Below are positions 8,639 through 16,333 of a stretch of 64,000 nt of DNA, piece after piece. Within the stretch, counting starts at the first letter, position 1. The number at the start of each line of letters is the position of its first letter. The position numbers were made by a program, and so were the translations under genes. The notes under the pieces were generated by a model. It saw only the letters and a program-made list of their open reading frames with translations, was not told the DNA's origin and did not search any database. The DNA comes from GCA-2683135 sp964507445 (GTDB lineage: Bacteria > Planctomycetota > GCA-002687715), in assembly GCA_964507445.1 (NCBI GenBank), contig CAZDQF010000013.1, forward strand, positions 62,001 to 126,000, given 5' to 3'.

Positions 8639-10432
8639 TCAGCCCAGCAGGGCGTTCAACTCGTAGCGATCCGTCTCCGGCAGCAGCGGTGAGAGCCGCT
8701 CCAGGCAGCCGCGGTGGTAGTCGTCGATCCACCGCCGCTCCTCCTCGTTGAGGAGACTGTCGTCGATGAGCTCGAGGTCGAAGGGGACCCAGGTGATGGG
8801 GTCCAGGCGCAGGAACCTGCGGTCGCTGTCGTCCGGCTCCACGGCGCGGTAGATGTACAGGTTCTCGATGCGGACGCCGCCCCAGCCGGCCTTGTAGTAG
8901 CCCGGTTCGATGGAGGAGACGTGGCCGTCACGGAGGGGCTCCCCGGAGAACGTACGGCTGCCCCGTTCGGCGATGGAGAACGGCCCCTCGTGGACGCACA
9001 GCCAGGCGCCGACCCCATGGCCGGTGCCGTGGTCGTAGTGCAGCCCGGCGTTCCAGAGGGGCGCGCGGGCCAGAGCGTCGAGGGCCGAACCGTTGGAGCC
9101 GTCCGGGACCAGCTGGCGGGCGGCGCCCACGTGGCCCTTGAGCACCAGGGTGTAGGCTTGGCGGGCGTCCGCGTCCACGGGGCCCACCGCCACCGTCCGC
9201 GTGTCGTCCGTGGTGCCGCCGCCGATGTGGGCGCCGGAGTCGATGAGGAACAGGTGCCCCTGTTCCAGCGGGGTGTCGTCACAGGCGCCGTAGTGGATGA
9301 TGGCGCCGTGAGGGCCGGTGGCCGCGATGGTGTTGAAGGACAGCCCCTGGTAGTCCTCCTGCTCCTGGTAGAGCGCCTCCAGGTGATCCTTGAAGGACTC
9401 CTCCGTCACCGTGGCGTCCGCGGCGATCTGCCGTCGCAGCCACAGCAGCGCTCTGGTCTTGGCGACGGAGGCCGCCAGGTTGGCGCGGACCTGGGCCGCT
9501 TGCTCCGCCTCGTTCTTGACGGCCTTGAGCCGCTCCAGAGGAGACAGGCCCCGGACGATGTCGCATCCGGCGGCCTGCAGGGCGGAGACCACGCCGGCGG
9601 TGGTCCTCGAAGGGTCTACCAGGACGGGTCCGGAGGCTCGCTGCAGGAACGCGGGATAGTCCTCGTACCGGTGCACGGTGAGCCCGGGGACGGGGTCCGC
9701 CTCCTCCGGCATGCGCGCGTCGCCGCCCAGCAAGAAGAGGTGGACGGCGTCCATCTCCACGTGCAGGAAGGACTCGAACACCGGGTTGTAGGGGATGTCC
9801 TCGCGGGACCGGAGGTTGGTGAGCCAGGCGATCTGGTCCAGCTTGACCACGGTCACGCTGTCCGCGCCCACGCGCTTCAGGTCGGCCCTCACGTCGGCGA
9901 GCTTCTCCGCTGGCGATCGGCCGGACCAGGCGGAGTTCAGGGGGATGAGGGGTTCGGTGGCCGGTCGCGGTCGGTCGTGCCAGAGGGGGTCCACCAGGTT
10001 GCCGGGGAGCTCCTTGAGCTGGCCACCGGACTCCTCGAGGGCCTTGCGCAGGGCCTCCGCCACGGCCACCGGGACCACCATGGGGTCGATGCCGAGGACC
10101 AGGCCGGCGTGTCGTTCAGCGCGATGGCGCACGTCCGCCAGCAGGGTGCGCGCCCCCTCGGCGCCCACCTTCATGAGGGAGATCCCGGAGCCTTCCAGCT
10201 CTTCTTCGCCTTGCAGGTGGTAGCGGCCGTCGGCGTAGAGCCAGGCGTCCTCGCGCCCCACCAGCAAGTCCCCCGCGGACCCGGTGAAGCCGGAGAGGAA
10301 CTCGCGGCGGGTCCGCCACAGGGGCAGGTACTCGTTCAGGTGTTCGTCGCTGGACGGCACCAGGTAGTCGTCCACCTGGTGTTCGGCCATGGCCGCCCGC
10401 AGCGCGGTGATGCGTTCAGGGATGGTTCCCAT
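8639..10432 (-). CDS. Xaa-Pro aminopeptidase (M24B, three-domain type)
   Basis: A cytoplasmic metallopeptidase that removes the N-terminal residue before proline. At 597 residues it has the long three-domain architecture (two creatinase-N-like domains plus a C-terminal pita-bread catalytic domain). Metal ligands are recognisable in order: two Asp in 'LIDSGAHIGGGTTDDTRT', His in 'GTGHGVGAW', Glu in 'SSIEPGYY' and Glu in 'GVRIENL'. It precedes or pairs functionally with the M17 aminopeptidase immediately upstream and the peptide transporter nearby. Confidence 0.92.
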   Translation of the reverse strand: MGTIPERITALRAAMAEHQVDDYLVPSSDEHLNEYLPLWRTRREFLSGFTGSAGDLLVGREDAWLYADGRYHLQGEEELEGSGISLMKVGAEGARTLLADVRHRAERHAGLVLGIDPMVVPVAVAEALRKALEESGGQLKELPGNLVDPLWHDRPRPATEPLIPLNSAWSGRSPAEKLADVRADLKRVGADSVTVVKLDQIAWLTNLRSREDIPYNPVFESFLHVEMDAVHLFLLGGDARMPEEADPVPGLTVHRYEDYPAFLQRASGPVLVDPSRTTAGVVSALQAAGCDIVRGLSPLERLKAVKNEAEQAAQVRANLAASVAKTRALLWLRRQIAADATVTEESFKDHLEALYQEQEDYQGLSFNTIAATGPHGAIIHYGACDDTPLEQGHLFLIDSGAHIGGGTTDDTRTVAVGPVDADARQAYTLVLKGHVGAARQLVPDGSNGSALDALARAPLWNAGLHYDHGTGHGVGAWLCVHEGPFSIAERGSRTFSGEPLRDGHVSSIEPGYYKAGWGGVRIENLYIYRAVEPDDSDRRFLRLDPITWVPFDLELIDDSLLNEEERRWIDDYHRGCLERLSPLLPETDRYELNALLG

Positions 10433-10459
10433 GGGAGCGCATCATAGCGCCACGGCGCT

Positions 10460-11929
10460 TCATTCGGAGAGGTGTCCTCGTCGGACCGCGTCCGCGATCC
10501 CCGCCAGCAGCCCCACCCCGAACCCGGTGCCCCGTTCGTGGCGCCACGCGGGACCCGCCAGGTCCACGTGGAGCCAGGGCAGGTCCAGGTCGTCGATGTG
10601 GCTGAAGACGAACTGGGCGGCGCAGGATGACTGGGCGTTCATGCGGTCCTTGACCGAGTTCTTCATGTCCGCCACCTGGCTGGCGAACTCCGCCTGGTAG
10701 AGCTCGGGGCAGAACGGCATGGGGAAGCACATCTCACCCGTGCTCCGTCCCACCTGCACCGCCAGCTCCTGCAGCCCTTCCCGGTTGCTGACGATCCCGG
10801 CGTGGGCCTTGCCCGTGGCGATGAGCTGGGCGCCGGTCAGGGTGGCGGCGTCCATGATCACATCCGGCTTGTACTTGCGGGCGGCGTAGCTGACGGCGTC
10901 GCCGAGCAGGAGGCGGCCCTCTGCGTCCGTGTTGTTGATCTCCACGGTGTGCCCTGAGTGCATGGTCAGGATGTCGTCCGGGCGATAGGAATGGGCGTCC
11001 ACGGAGTTCTCCGCCAGCGGGCAGAGGGCGATGACCCGGCAGCCGGCGCCGCCCTTGGCCAGGACCCTGAACGCTCCTGTCACCGCCGCGGCGCCGCCCA
11101 TGTCGCCCTTCATGGACTCCATGGAGCCCCGGCCCTTGATGTGCAGCCCGCCGGTGTCGTAGACCACGCCCTTGCCCACCAGGGCCACCGTGCGCTTCGC
11201 CTTGGGTGGGCGGTAATCCATGATCAGCATGCGCGGCGCCACCACGGCCGCCTTGCCGACGCCGTAGATGCCGCCCAGTCCCTGCTTCTGAAGGGCCTCG
11301 CCGACGATGACGCGGCTGGTGACGTGGGGGATCCCGCGGGTCAACTTCCGCGCCTCGCGTACGAAGGCGGCGGTGGTCAGGTCCGCGGTGGGGGTGTCCA
11401 CCAGGCGGGCGGCCTCTCTTCCGGCCTCCAGCACGAGCCGGGCGCGGCCGGGTGTGGCGACGCCCTTGCCCTTTCCGTCCACGGCGTGGAAGGCGATGGA
11501 GGAGGCGTCGGCTCCCTCGCCGGTCTTCATGCTGTAGAGGTGGCAGCAGCGACCAACCCCCACCAGGACGCCCTGGATGGTGTCGGCGGACTCGCAGTGG
11601 GCGACCACCAGCACGCGTCCGGTCAGCCCCATGCCTCGCACCGTGTTCCAGACCGCCTCCACCCTGGACGGGGAGTTGTGACGAGAGACCACGGAGGGGA
11701 GGACACCCGTGAGGAGCTTCTTGGGCGGGTCCGCGGTGACGGCCTCGCGTCGGGCTCCGGCGGCGCCTCCGGACACCCCGTCCACCATGGCGCCGACCCG
11801 GTTCCACAGCCCGCGGGGGAGGGCCTTGCGGTGCCACCCCGCTGCGAAGGCGGCTTCCGGGGCGAGGACCACCACGGTGTCGAACCGCGTGGGATCGGGC
11901 AGGGAGCGGGGGAAGGTGAACCGGGTCAT
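10460..11929 (-). CDS. pepA: M17 leucyl aminopeptidase
   Basis: A cytosolic di-zinc aminopeptidase. The C-terminal catalytic half contains the signature 'NTDAEGRLLLGD', the lysine/aspartate region 'VGKGVVYDTGGLHIK' and 'SMKGDMGGAAAV'. The 489-residue length fits the family (N-terminal macro-like domain plus catalytic domain). GGAGATCACC lies directly upstream of the ATG at 11929. It is followed 27 bp later by the Xaa-Pro aminopeptidase gene, probably one transcript. The symbol is assigned on family only; PepA's DNA-binding role cannot be inferred. Confidence 0.9.
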   Translation of the reverse strand: MTRFTFPRSLPDPTRFDTVVVLAPEAAFAAGWHRKALPRGLWNRVGAMVDGVSGGAAGARREAVTADPPKKLLTGVLPSVVSRHNSPSRVEAVWNTVRGMGLTGRVLVVAHCESADTIQGVLVGVGRCCHLYSMKTGEGADASSIAFHAVDGKGKGVATPGRARLVLEAGREAARLVDTPTADLTTAAFVREARKLTRGIPHVTSRVIVGEALQKQGLGGIYGVGKAAVVAPRMLIMDYRPPKAKRTVALVGKGVVYDTGGLHIKGRGSMESMKGDMGGAAAVTGAFRVLAKGGAGCRVIALCPLAENSVDAHSYRPDDILTMHSGHTVEINNTDAEGRLLLGDAVSYAARKYKPDVIMDAATLTGAQLIATGKAHAGIVSNREGLQELAVQVGRSTGEMCFPMPFCPELYQAEFASQVADMKNSVKDRMNAQSSCAAQFVFSHIDDLDLPWLHVDLAGPAWRHERGTGFGVGLLAGIADAVRRGHLSE

Positions 11930-12025
11930 GGTGATCTCCGTAGGCGTCGTTGAGGAGCGGGGATCCTAACCGTCCGAGGGGGTGCCATGCAGTGCCCCGA
12001 CGTTGCGGATGATAGGCTCCGAATC

Positions 12026-12754
12026 ATGGACTGCACGGGCAAGGTGGCGGTGGTGACCGGCGTCAGCCGGGGTATCGGTGCGGGGGTCGCGCGGGCGTTC
12101 CGGCGTCAGGGCGTGAAGGTGGCGGGGTGCGCTCGCAGCGACCCGGACGGGGATCTGGAGCTCTTCCGTCAGGTGGACGTGCGCGACGCCGCGGCGGTGG
12201 AGCAGTTCTGCGCGGAGACCGTGTCCGCCCTGGGCCCCATCGATCTGTGGGTCAACAACGCCGGGCTGCTGGCCCCCATCGGTATGACCCGGGAAGCGGA
12301 GCCGGCGGAATGGCGGGCGCTGATGGACGTGAACGTGGTGGGGGTCTATCACGGGGCGCGGGCCTACCTGAACCACCTGCGGGCTGCGGATCACCGCGGC
12401 TGCCTCATCAACCTGGGGTCCGGAGCCTCCACCAAGGTCTACGCCGGATGGGGCCCCTACTGTGCGTCCAAGGCGGCGGTGGATCACCTGACCCGGGTCC
12501 TGGCGGAGGAGGAGCGGGACGTGGCGCGGGTCTACTGCCTCGCCCCGGGCGTCATCGAGACCGGCATGCAGGAGCTGGTGCGGGAGCAGGACGACAGCCG
12601 CTTCCCCATGGTGGCGCGGTTCCGGCAGATGCACGCGGACGGCGACCTCCTGGACCCGGAGTCACCGGCGGAGGTGATGCTGGGGCTGGCGTTCGGGCCG
12701 GCCCTGCCGGCGGATCAGGTCTGCGTGGACGCTCGCACCCTGCGCGGGGACTGA
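12026..12754 (+). CDS. Short-chain dehydrogenase/reductase
   Basis: A 242-residue classical SDR. The NAD(P)-binding TGxxxGIG is at 'VTGVSRGIG' near the N-terminus, NNAG follows at about residue 77, and the catalytic Tyr/Lys are in 'YCASKAAV'. The start at 12026 (MDCTGK) places the Rossmann strand at the usual distance from the N-terminus. Substrate is unknown. It stands alone between two leftward operons. Confidence 0.85.
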   Translation: MDCTGKVAVVTGVSRGIGAGVARAFRRQGVKVAGCARSDPDGDLELFRQVDVRDAAAVEQFCAETVSALGPIDLWVNNAGLLAPIGMTREAEPAEWRALMDVNVVGVYHGARAYLNHLRAADHRGCLINLGSGASTKVYAGWGPYCASKAAVDHLTRVLAEEERDVARVYCLAPGVIETGMQELVREQDDSRFPMVARFRQMHADGDLLDPESPAEVMLGLAFGPALPADQVCVDARTLRGD

Positions 12755-12770
12755 GGCCGCGGCGGGTGGC

Positions 12771-13205
12771 TCAGGGGGCCACGCACCAGACGTACAGGAT
12801 CAGGTAGATCAGCACGCCGGTGACCGACACGTAGAGCCAGATGGGCATGGTCCAGCGGGCGAGGCGCCGGTGTCGGTCGAGCCGGTCCTTCAAGGCGTGC
12901 CGCAGGGTGACGAGCACCATGGGGAGGATGACCACGGCCAGGACGGTGTGGGACAGCAGGATGGCGTAGTAGAAGGGCGCCATGGTCGGGTAGGCGTCCT
13001 TCGGGAACGTGGTGACCACCTCGGTGCTGAAGTGGTAGGTCAGGTAGCTCGCCAGGAACACCGCGGAGGTGGTGACGGCGGCCAGCATGCAGCGCTTATG
13101 GGCGGTGATGCGGCCCTTGCGGATGGCGATCCAGCCGACCGTGAGGCAGCCGGTGGCGAGGCTGTTCAACGTCGCGTTGACCAGGGGCAGGTCACTGATG
13201 GACAT
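12771..13205 (-). CDS. DUF420 membrane protein, oxidase-associated
   Basis: A 144-residue protein with four transmembrane helices and conserved His residues ('AHKRCML', 'YLTYHFS', 'ILLSHTVLAV', 'DRHRRLARWTMPIWLYVSVTG'), matching DUF420. Members frequently sit beside cytochrome c oxidase genes and one (CtaM) is needed for oxidase maturation in Gram-positives. It is the last gene of the oxidase operon and overlaps the Sco gene by 14 bp, so an assembly role is a reasonable inference. Confidence 0.8.
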   Translation of the reverse strand: MSISDLPLVNATLNSLATGCLTVGWIAIRKGRITAHKRCMLAAVTTSAVFLASYLTYHFSTEVVTTFPKDAYPTMAPFYYAILLSHTVLAVVILPMVLVTLRHALKDRLDRHRRLARWTMPIWLYVSVTGVLIYLILYVWCVAP

Positions 13206-13818
13206 GGTCCAGGTCCTTCCCGGAGGCCAGGGTGCGGATGTCGTGGATCAGCGCCGCGCGCTCCTGATCGTCTCGGGCATCCCACCAGCGGCGCACGCGA
13301 CCCTTCTGGTCGATGAGGAAGAAGTTGGCGGAGTGGTGATCCCAGCCTCCGGCCTTGAAGCCGTTCTCCTGTAGCGACCGCACCTCGGGGGCGGTCTCCG
13401 TGCGCAGGAACCGCAGCCGGTCCGCGGGGAGGCGTGAAGCGCGAGCGTACCGGGCCAGGTCCTCCACCTTGTCCTCTTCCGGCTTGAACGTGAACGCCAC
13501 CAACTGCAGGTCCTCCACGTCCTCGGCGTCCCGTCCCACCTGGGCGAGGGCCTGGATCATGGCGGGGCACGGTCCGGTGCAGCGGATGAAGAAGAACGTG
13601 ACGACGGTGACCTTGCCTTCCAGGTCCTGGTTGTCCACGGGGCGCCCTTCCTGGTCGGTGGCGCGGAAGGCGGGCAGGTCCCAGTTGACGATGGGCTTCC
13701 TGTTCTCGAACGGCCGGGGAGCGGGCTGGTTGTCGTCAGGCTCCCGGGCGCATCCGCTCACGGCGAGGGCGAGCAGGACCACGAGTCCCCGGCGCGTTGT
13801 GGCCGACCGTCGGCTCAT
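13192..13818 (-). CDS. SCO1/SenC-type copper chaperone lipoprotein
   Basis: A thioredoxin-fold protein that delivers copper to, or reduces, the CuA site of oxidase subunit II. The N-terminal lipoprotein signal ends in a lipobox with Cys23, so it is membrane-tethered in the periplasm. The copper-binding C-x3-C is Cys80/Cys84 ('CTGPC') and the conserved His is at 161 or 162 ('WDHHSANFFL'). Its ATG overlaps the stop of the small UGA-containing gene (ATGA at 13815-13818), implying translational coupling with that putative redox partner. Confidence 0.93.
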   Translation of the reverse strand: MSRRSATTRRGLVVLLALAVSGCAREPDDNQPAPRPFENRKPIVNWDLPAFRATDQEGRPVDNQDLEGKVTVVTFFFIRCTGPCPAMIQALAQVGRDAEDVEDLQLVAFTFKPEEDKVEDLARYARASRLPADRLRFLRTETAPEVRSLQENGFKAGGWDHHSANFFLIDQKGRVRRWWDARDDQERAALIHDIRTLASGKDLDHVHQ

Positions 13819-14045
13819 CGCTGACGCTGGGGGTCGATGTGGCGGATCACCAGGAGCAGGCCCGAGAACAGCCCGAACCCGGCGCCCATGAGCAGCAGGA
13901 TGCTCCAGAAGTAGCCGTCCTGGATGCCCTGGGCGTTGTCCGAAGCGGCGACCGCCGCCTTGCAGTTGGGTCAGCCGAAGGCCCGCTCCGCCAGGGTGAG
14001 GCAGAGCAGGGCGGAGATGGTCAATCGGGTGAGGATGGAGCCCAC
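13815..14045 (-). CDS. Candidate selenoprotein: small exported membrane protein with U-P-N-C motif
   Basis: The 77-codon frame is open from GTG at 14045 to TGA at 13815-13817, except for one internal TGA (13971-13973, codon 25). Before it lies a signal-peptide-like segment ('RLTISALLCLTLAERAFG'). After it come P-N-C-K, a short polar stretch, one transmembrane helix (about residues 45-67) and a basic tail. Reading UGA as selenocysteine gives Sec25-x-x-Cys28, a classical redox motif. Both halves keep GC-rich third positions, and the stop overlaps the Sco start. GGAG 9 nt upstream of GTG, inside the end of subunit IV, serves as RBS. Alternatives are a Cys-to-stop mutation or sequencing error; the SECIS-like hairpin argues against both. 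Cys versions (CPNCK plus one helix) in related planctomycetes are remembered, not checked. Confidence 0.75.
13943..13961 (-). promoter_or_regulatory. SECIS-like hairpin downstream of in-frame UGA
   Basis: On the minus-strand RNA, nine nucleotides after UGA, AAG pairs with CUU, one G is bulged on the 5' side, CGGC pairs with GCCG, and the loop is GGUC (13950-13953). The minimal E. coli fdhF SECIS has three base pairs, one 5'-side bulged U, three base pairs and a GGUC loop, starting 11 nt after UGA. Architecture and spacing therefore agree closely; the bulged base differs (G instead of U) and the upper stem is one pair longer. Confidence 0.7.
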
Positions 14046-14048
14046 GGG

Positions 14049-14345
14049 CTAGTACTCCATGAGCAGCGCGAGGACCATGATGCTGGCGAGCACCGCCGGC
14101 GTCACGGCGATGGCCAGCAGGATGCGGGCGTCGAACGCCAGGTGCATGAAGGTCCCCATGATCAGCTTCATCTTCCAGATGGCGATGATCACCAGCAGGG
14201 ACACCGAGAGCCAGGTGACTTCTCCGATCAGGTCCGGGATGAACAGCTCAACCAGGGTCAGGGCGGCGAGCACGAAGAACACCTTCATGTACGGAGGGTG
14301 AACGTGCTCGTGATGCTCTTCGTGGCTTGCGATCTCTTCTGTCAT
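14049..14345 (-). CDS. ctaF: Cytochrome c oxidase subunit IV (prokaryotic type)
   Basis: A 98-residue, three-helix subunit with a His-rich N-terminus ('EEHHEHVHPPYMKVF'). It matches the COX4_pro family in length and in 'FVLAALTLVELFIPDL' and 'WKMKLIMGTFMHL'. It supports assembly of the aa3-type oxidase. It lies between subunit III and the candidate selenoprotein; its last codons contain the latter's ribosome-binding site. Confidence 0.88.
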   Translation of the reverse strand: MTEEIASHEEHHEHVHPPYMKVFFVLAALTLVELFIPDLIGEVTWLSVSLLVIIAIWKMKLIMGTFMHLAFDARILLAIAVTPAVLASIMVLALLMEY

Positions 14346-14364
14346 GGCTTGTCCTGTGGTCTGG

Positions 14365-15396
14365 TCAGATGAGGTAGATCAGCATGAAGAGGAGGACCCA
14401 CACGAGGTCCACGAAGTGCCAGTAGAGACCGACGATCTCCACTTCTGAACTGTTGGTGCGGCCGTAGGCGCCGCGCTTGGCGCGGAAGAACACGACCCAG
14501 AGGTAGAGCACGCCGATGAGGACGTGCAGGCCGTGGAAGCCGGTGAGGACGAAGAAGGTGCCGCTGAACATGTTGGAGACCCGGGCTCCGTCTGCCATCT
14601 GCGTCTTCAGCACCTCGGCGCGGTCGGCTTCGTCGCCGTTGCGCTCTATGTAGAGGTCCCACATGTTCCGGGGGGCCTCGTCCGGTCCCATCTTGGGGAC
14701 GCTGAAGGACGCGAGGTGGACCACTCCCGGGTGCTTGGGGCGCAGGTCTTCACGATCAGCGTCGACGACCGCCAGGGGCAGGTTGACGTACTCCTCCATG
14801 GAGAAGGAGTCGCGCTTGTCGTCGGACCAGGCGGAGGTGTCCCGCTTGCCGAACAGCTCCTGAGCGACGCTGATCCGGGTGCGGCTCGGGTTGTTGGAGG
14901 CGACCCGCTGGACCGCGCCCGGGTGATGGGGGTCGTCGTTGTCGAACTCGGGGATCTCCAGCCCCGACATGGTGACCCCGACGTTCATCAGGTGCGTCCA
15001 CTCCCACACCTGGAATCCGACGAAGAACGTGCCGCCGGCGATGGTCGCCAGCAGGAACGCCTTGGCCCGGTTGGGGTGACCGTCCTGGACCGCGGCCAGG
15101 GCCTTGACCATGGTGACGGAGGAGATGATCAGCACGAAGGTGTTGAGGCCGGTGGCGATCAGGTCGAGCTCCGGCGCCCAATCCGGCTTCCACGCCAGGG
15201 TGAGGTCCTCCGGCGTCGGAGACACGGCGTCGCCGGTGCTCATGCGGAGGACCATGTAGGCGCCGAGGAATCCGATGAACGCCATGGCATCCGAAATCAG
15301 GAACAGCCACATGGCGAACTTGCCGTTGGTGAACTCGAACTCCCCCTCATAGGACTCGGGGATGGGCAGTTCGTGGTGATGGTCGTCGTGGGACAT
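14365..15396 (-). CDS. ctaE: Cytochrome c oxidase subunit III with periplasmic insert
   Basis: The family signature 'FFVLTGFHGLHVLIG' and the terminal 'YWHFVDLVWVLLF' identify subunit III. The protein is 343 residues, versus about 200-260 usually. The excess is a charged hydrophilic segment at about residues 137-272 between the helix ending 'VGFQVWEWTHLM' and the 'GFHGLHV' helix. By homology to the mitochondrial protein this loop faces the intermembrane/periplasmic side. A His-rich N-terminus ('MSHDDHHHE') is cytoplasmic. Confidence 0.92.
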   Translation of the reverse strand: MSHDDHHHELPIPESYEGEFEFTNGKFAMWLFLISDAMAFIGFLGAYMVLRMSTGDAVSPTPEDLTLAWKPDWAPELDLIATGLNTFVLIISSVTMVKALAAVQDGHPNRAKAFLLATIAGGTFFVGFQVWEWTHLMNVGVTMSGLEIPEFDNDDPHHPGAVQRVASNNPSRTRISVAQELFGKRDTSAWSDDKRDSFSMEEYVNLPLAVVDADREDLRPKHPGVVHLASFSVPKMGPDEAPRNMWDLYIERNGDEADRAEVLKTQMADGARVSNMFSGTFFVLTGFHGLHVLIGVLYLWVVFFRAKRGAYGRTNSSEVEIVGLYWHFVDLVWVLLFMLIYLI

Positions 15397-15421
15397 GTTC
15401 AGAGTCTCTTTCGTGCCCTCG

Positions 15422-16333
15422 TCAGAGGGGCAGGCGGTCCACCATCATCAGGACGAAGAGTCCGGGAAGAACAATCAGCGAGGTCCGGAGCAGATCCCGC
15501 CACGCCTGGACCCTGTTCATGAGGGAGGCGCGGACGGAGAGCACCAGATAGATCATGCAGAGGGCGAAGGCCCCGGTGAAGTAGGTCGGTCCGGCGATCC
15601 GGCACACCGCGGGCAGCAGCCCGACCGGGATCAGGGCCATGGCCGTGATGATCGTCTGGTGCGCGGTGCGGTGGCCGCTGGCGTCCACCACGGGCAGCAT
15701 CTTGAATCCGCCCTTCTCATAGTCCTCCCGGTACATGGAGGCGATGGCGAAGAAGTGGGGGAACTGCCAGAGGAAGATGATGCCGAAGAGGGACAGGGCG
15801 GCGGGGGAGAGCTGCCCGGAGGCGGCGGCCCAGCCGATGAGGGGGGGCAGGGCGCCGGGTACGGCTCCTACCCAGGTGTTGAAGGAGGTGCGGGTCTTCA
15901 GCGGCGTGTAGACGAAGGCGTAGAGCAACACCGTGACTGCGCACAGCGCCGCCGCCAGCCAGCCGCCGCCCAGGGCCACGGCGCCGACCCCCAGCAGAGC
16001 CAGGAGGGCGCCGATAGCGGTGGCCTCCTCCGCGGAGACCCGGCCGGCGGCCACGGGTCTGTTCCGGGTGCGGGCCATGAGGCGGTCGCGGTCAGCCTCC
16101 ATGGCCATGTTGAGGGCGCTGGAGCCACCGCCTGCCAGCAGAACCCCCAGCAGCACCAGGGACAGATGACCGAGGGAAACGGCCGCGGGCGCGCCGAGCA
16201 CGTATCCGGTGGCCACCGCCGCCAGCACCAGGACGTTGAGCCGCAGCTTCATCAGCGCCGCCGTGTCGGCGACCCTCGCCAGGAAGGCGGGGCTCCCCTG
16301 TCGGGCGCTTTCTGCTTCGACGCGGGCGATCAT
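15422..16333 (-). CDS. ctaB: Heme O synthase (protoheme IX farnesyltransferase)
   Basis: A UbiA-superfamily prenyltransferase that adds farnesyl to heme b to make heme O for the oxidase. The 303-residue protein has about nine transmembrane helices. The Asp-rich prenyl-diphosphate/Mg site appears as 'MEADRDRLMARTRNRP', and the conserved 'FMYREDY'-type region as 'MYREDYEKGGFKMLPV'. Its start overlaps the stop of subunit I (ATGA). No ctaA (heme A synthase) is visible in the window. Confidence 0.93.
   Translation of the reverse strand: MIARVEAESARQGSPAFLARVADTAALMKLRLNVLVLAAVATGYVLGAPAAVSLGHLSLVLLGVLLAGGGSSALNMAMEADRDRLMARTRNRPVAAGRVSAEEATAIGALLALLGVGAVALGGGWLAAALCAVTVLLYAFVYTPLKTRTSFNTWVGAVPGALPPLIGWAAASGQLSPAALSLFGIIFLWQFPHFFAIASMYREDYEKGGFKMLPVVDASGHRTAHQTIITAMALIPVGLLPAVCRIAGPTYFTGAFALCMIYLVLSVRASLMNRVQAWRDLLRTSLIVLPGLFVLMMVDRLPL

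Noticed and set aside
13971..13973. Treating the in-frame UGA as a simple nonsense mutation or gene end
   Set aside because: Kept as the alternative but not preferred: the upstream part alone would be a bare signal peptide, no start lies just after the UGA, reading frame and codon bias continue, and a SECIS-like hairpin sits at the right distance.
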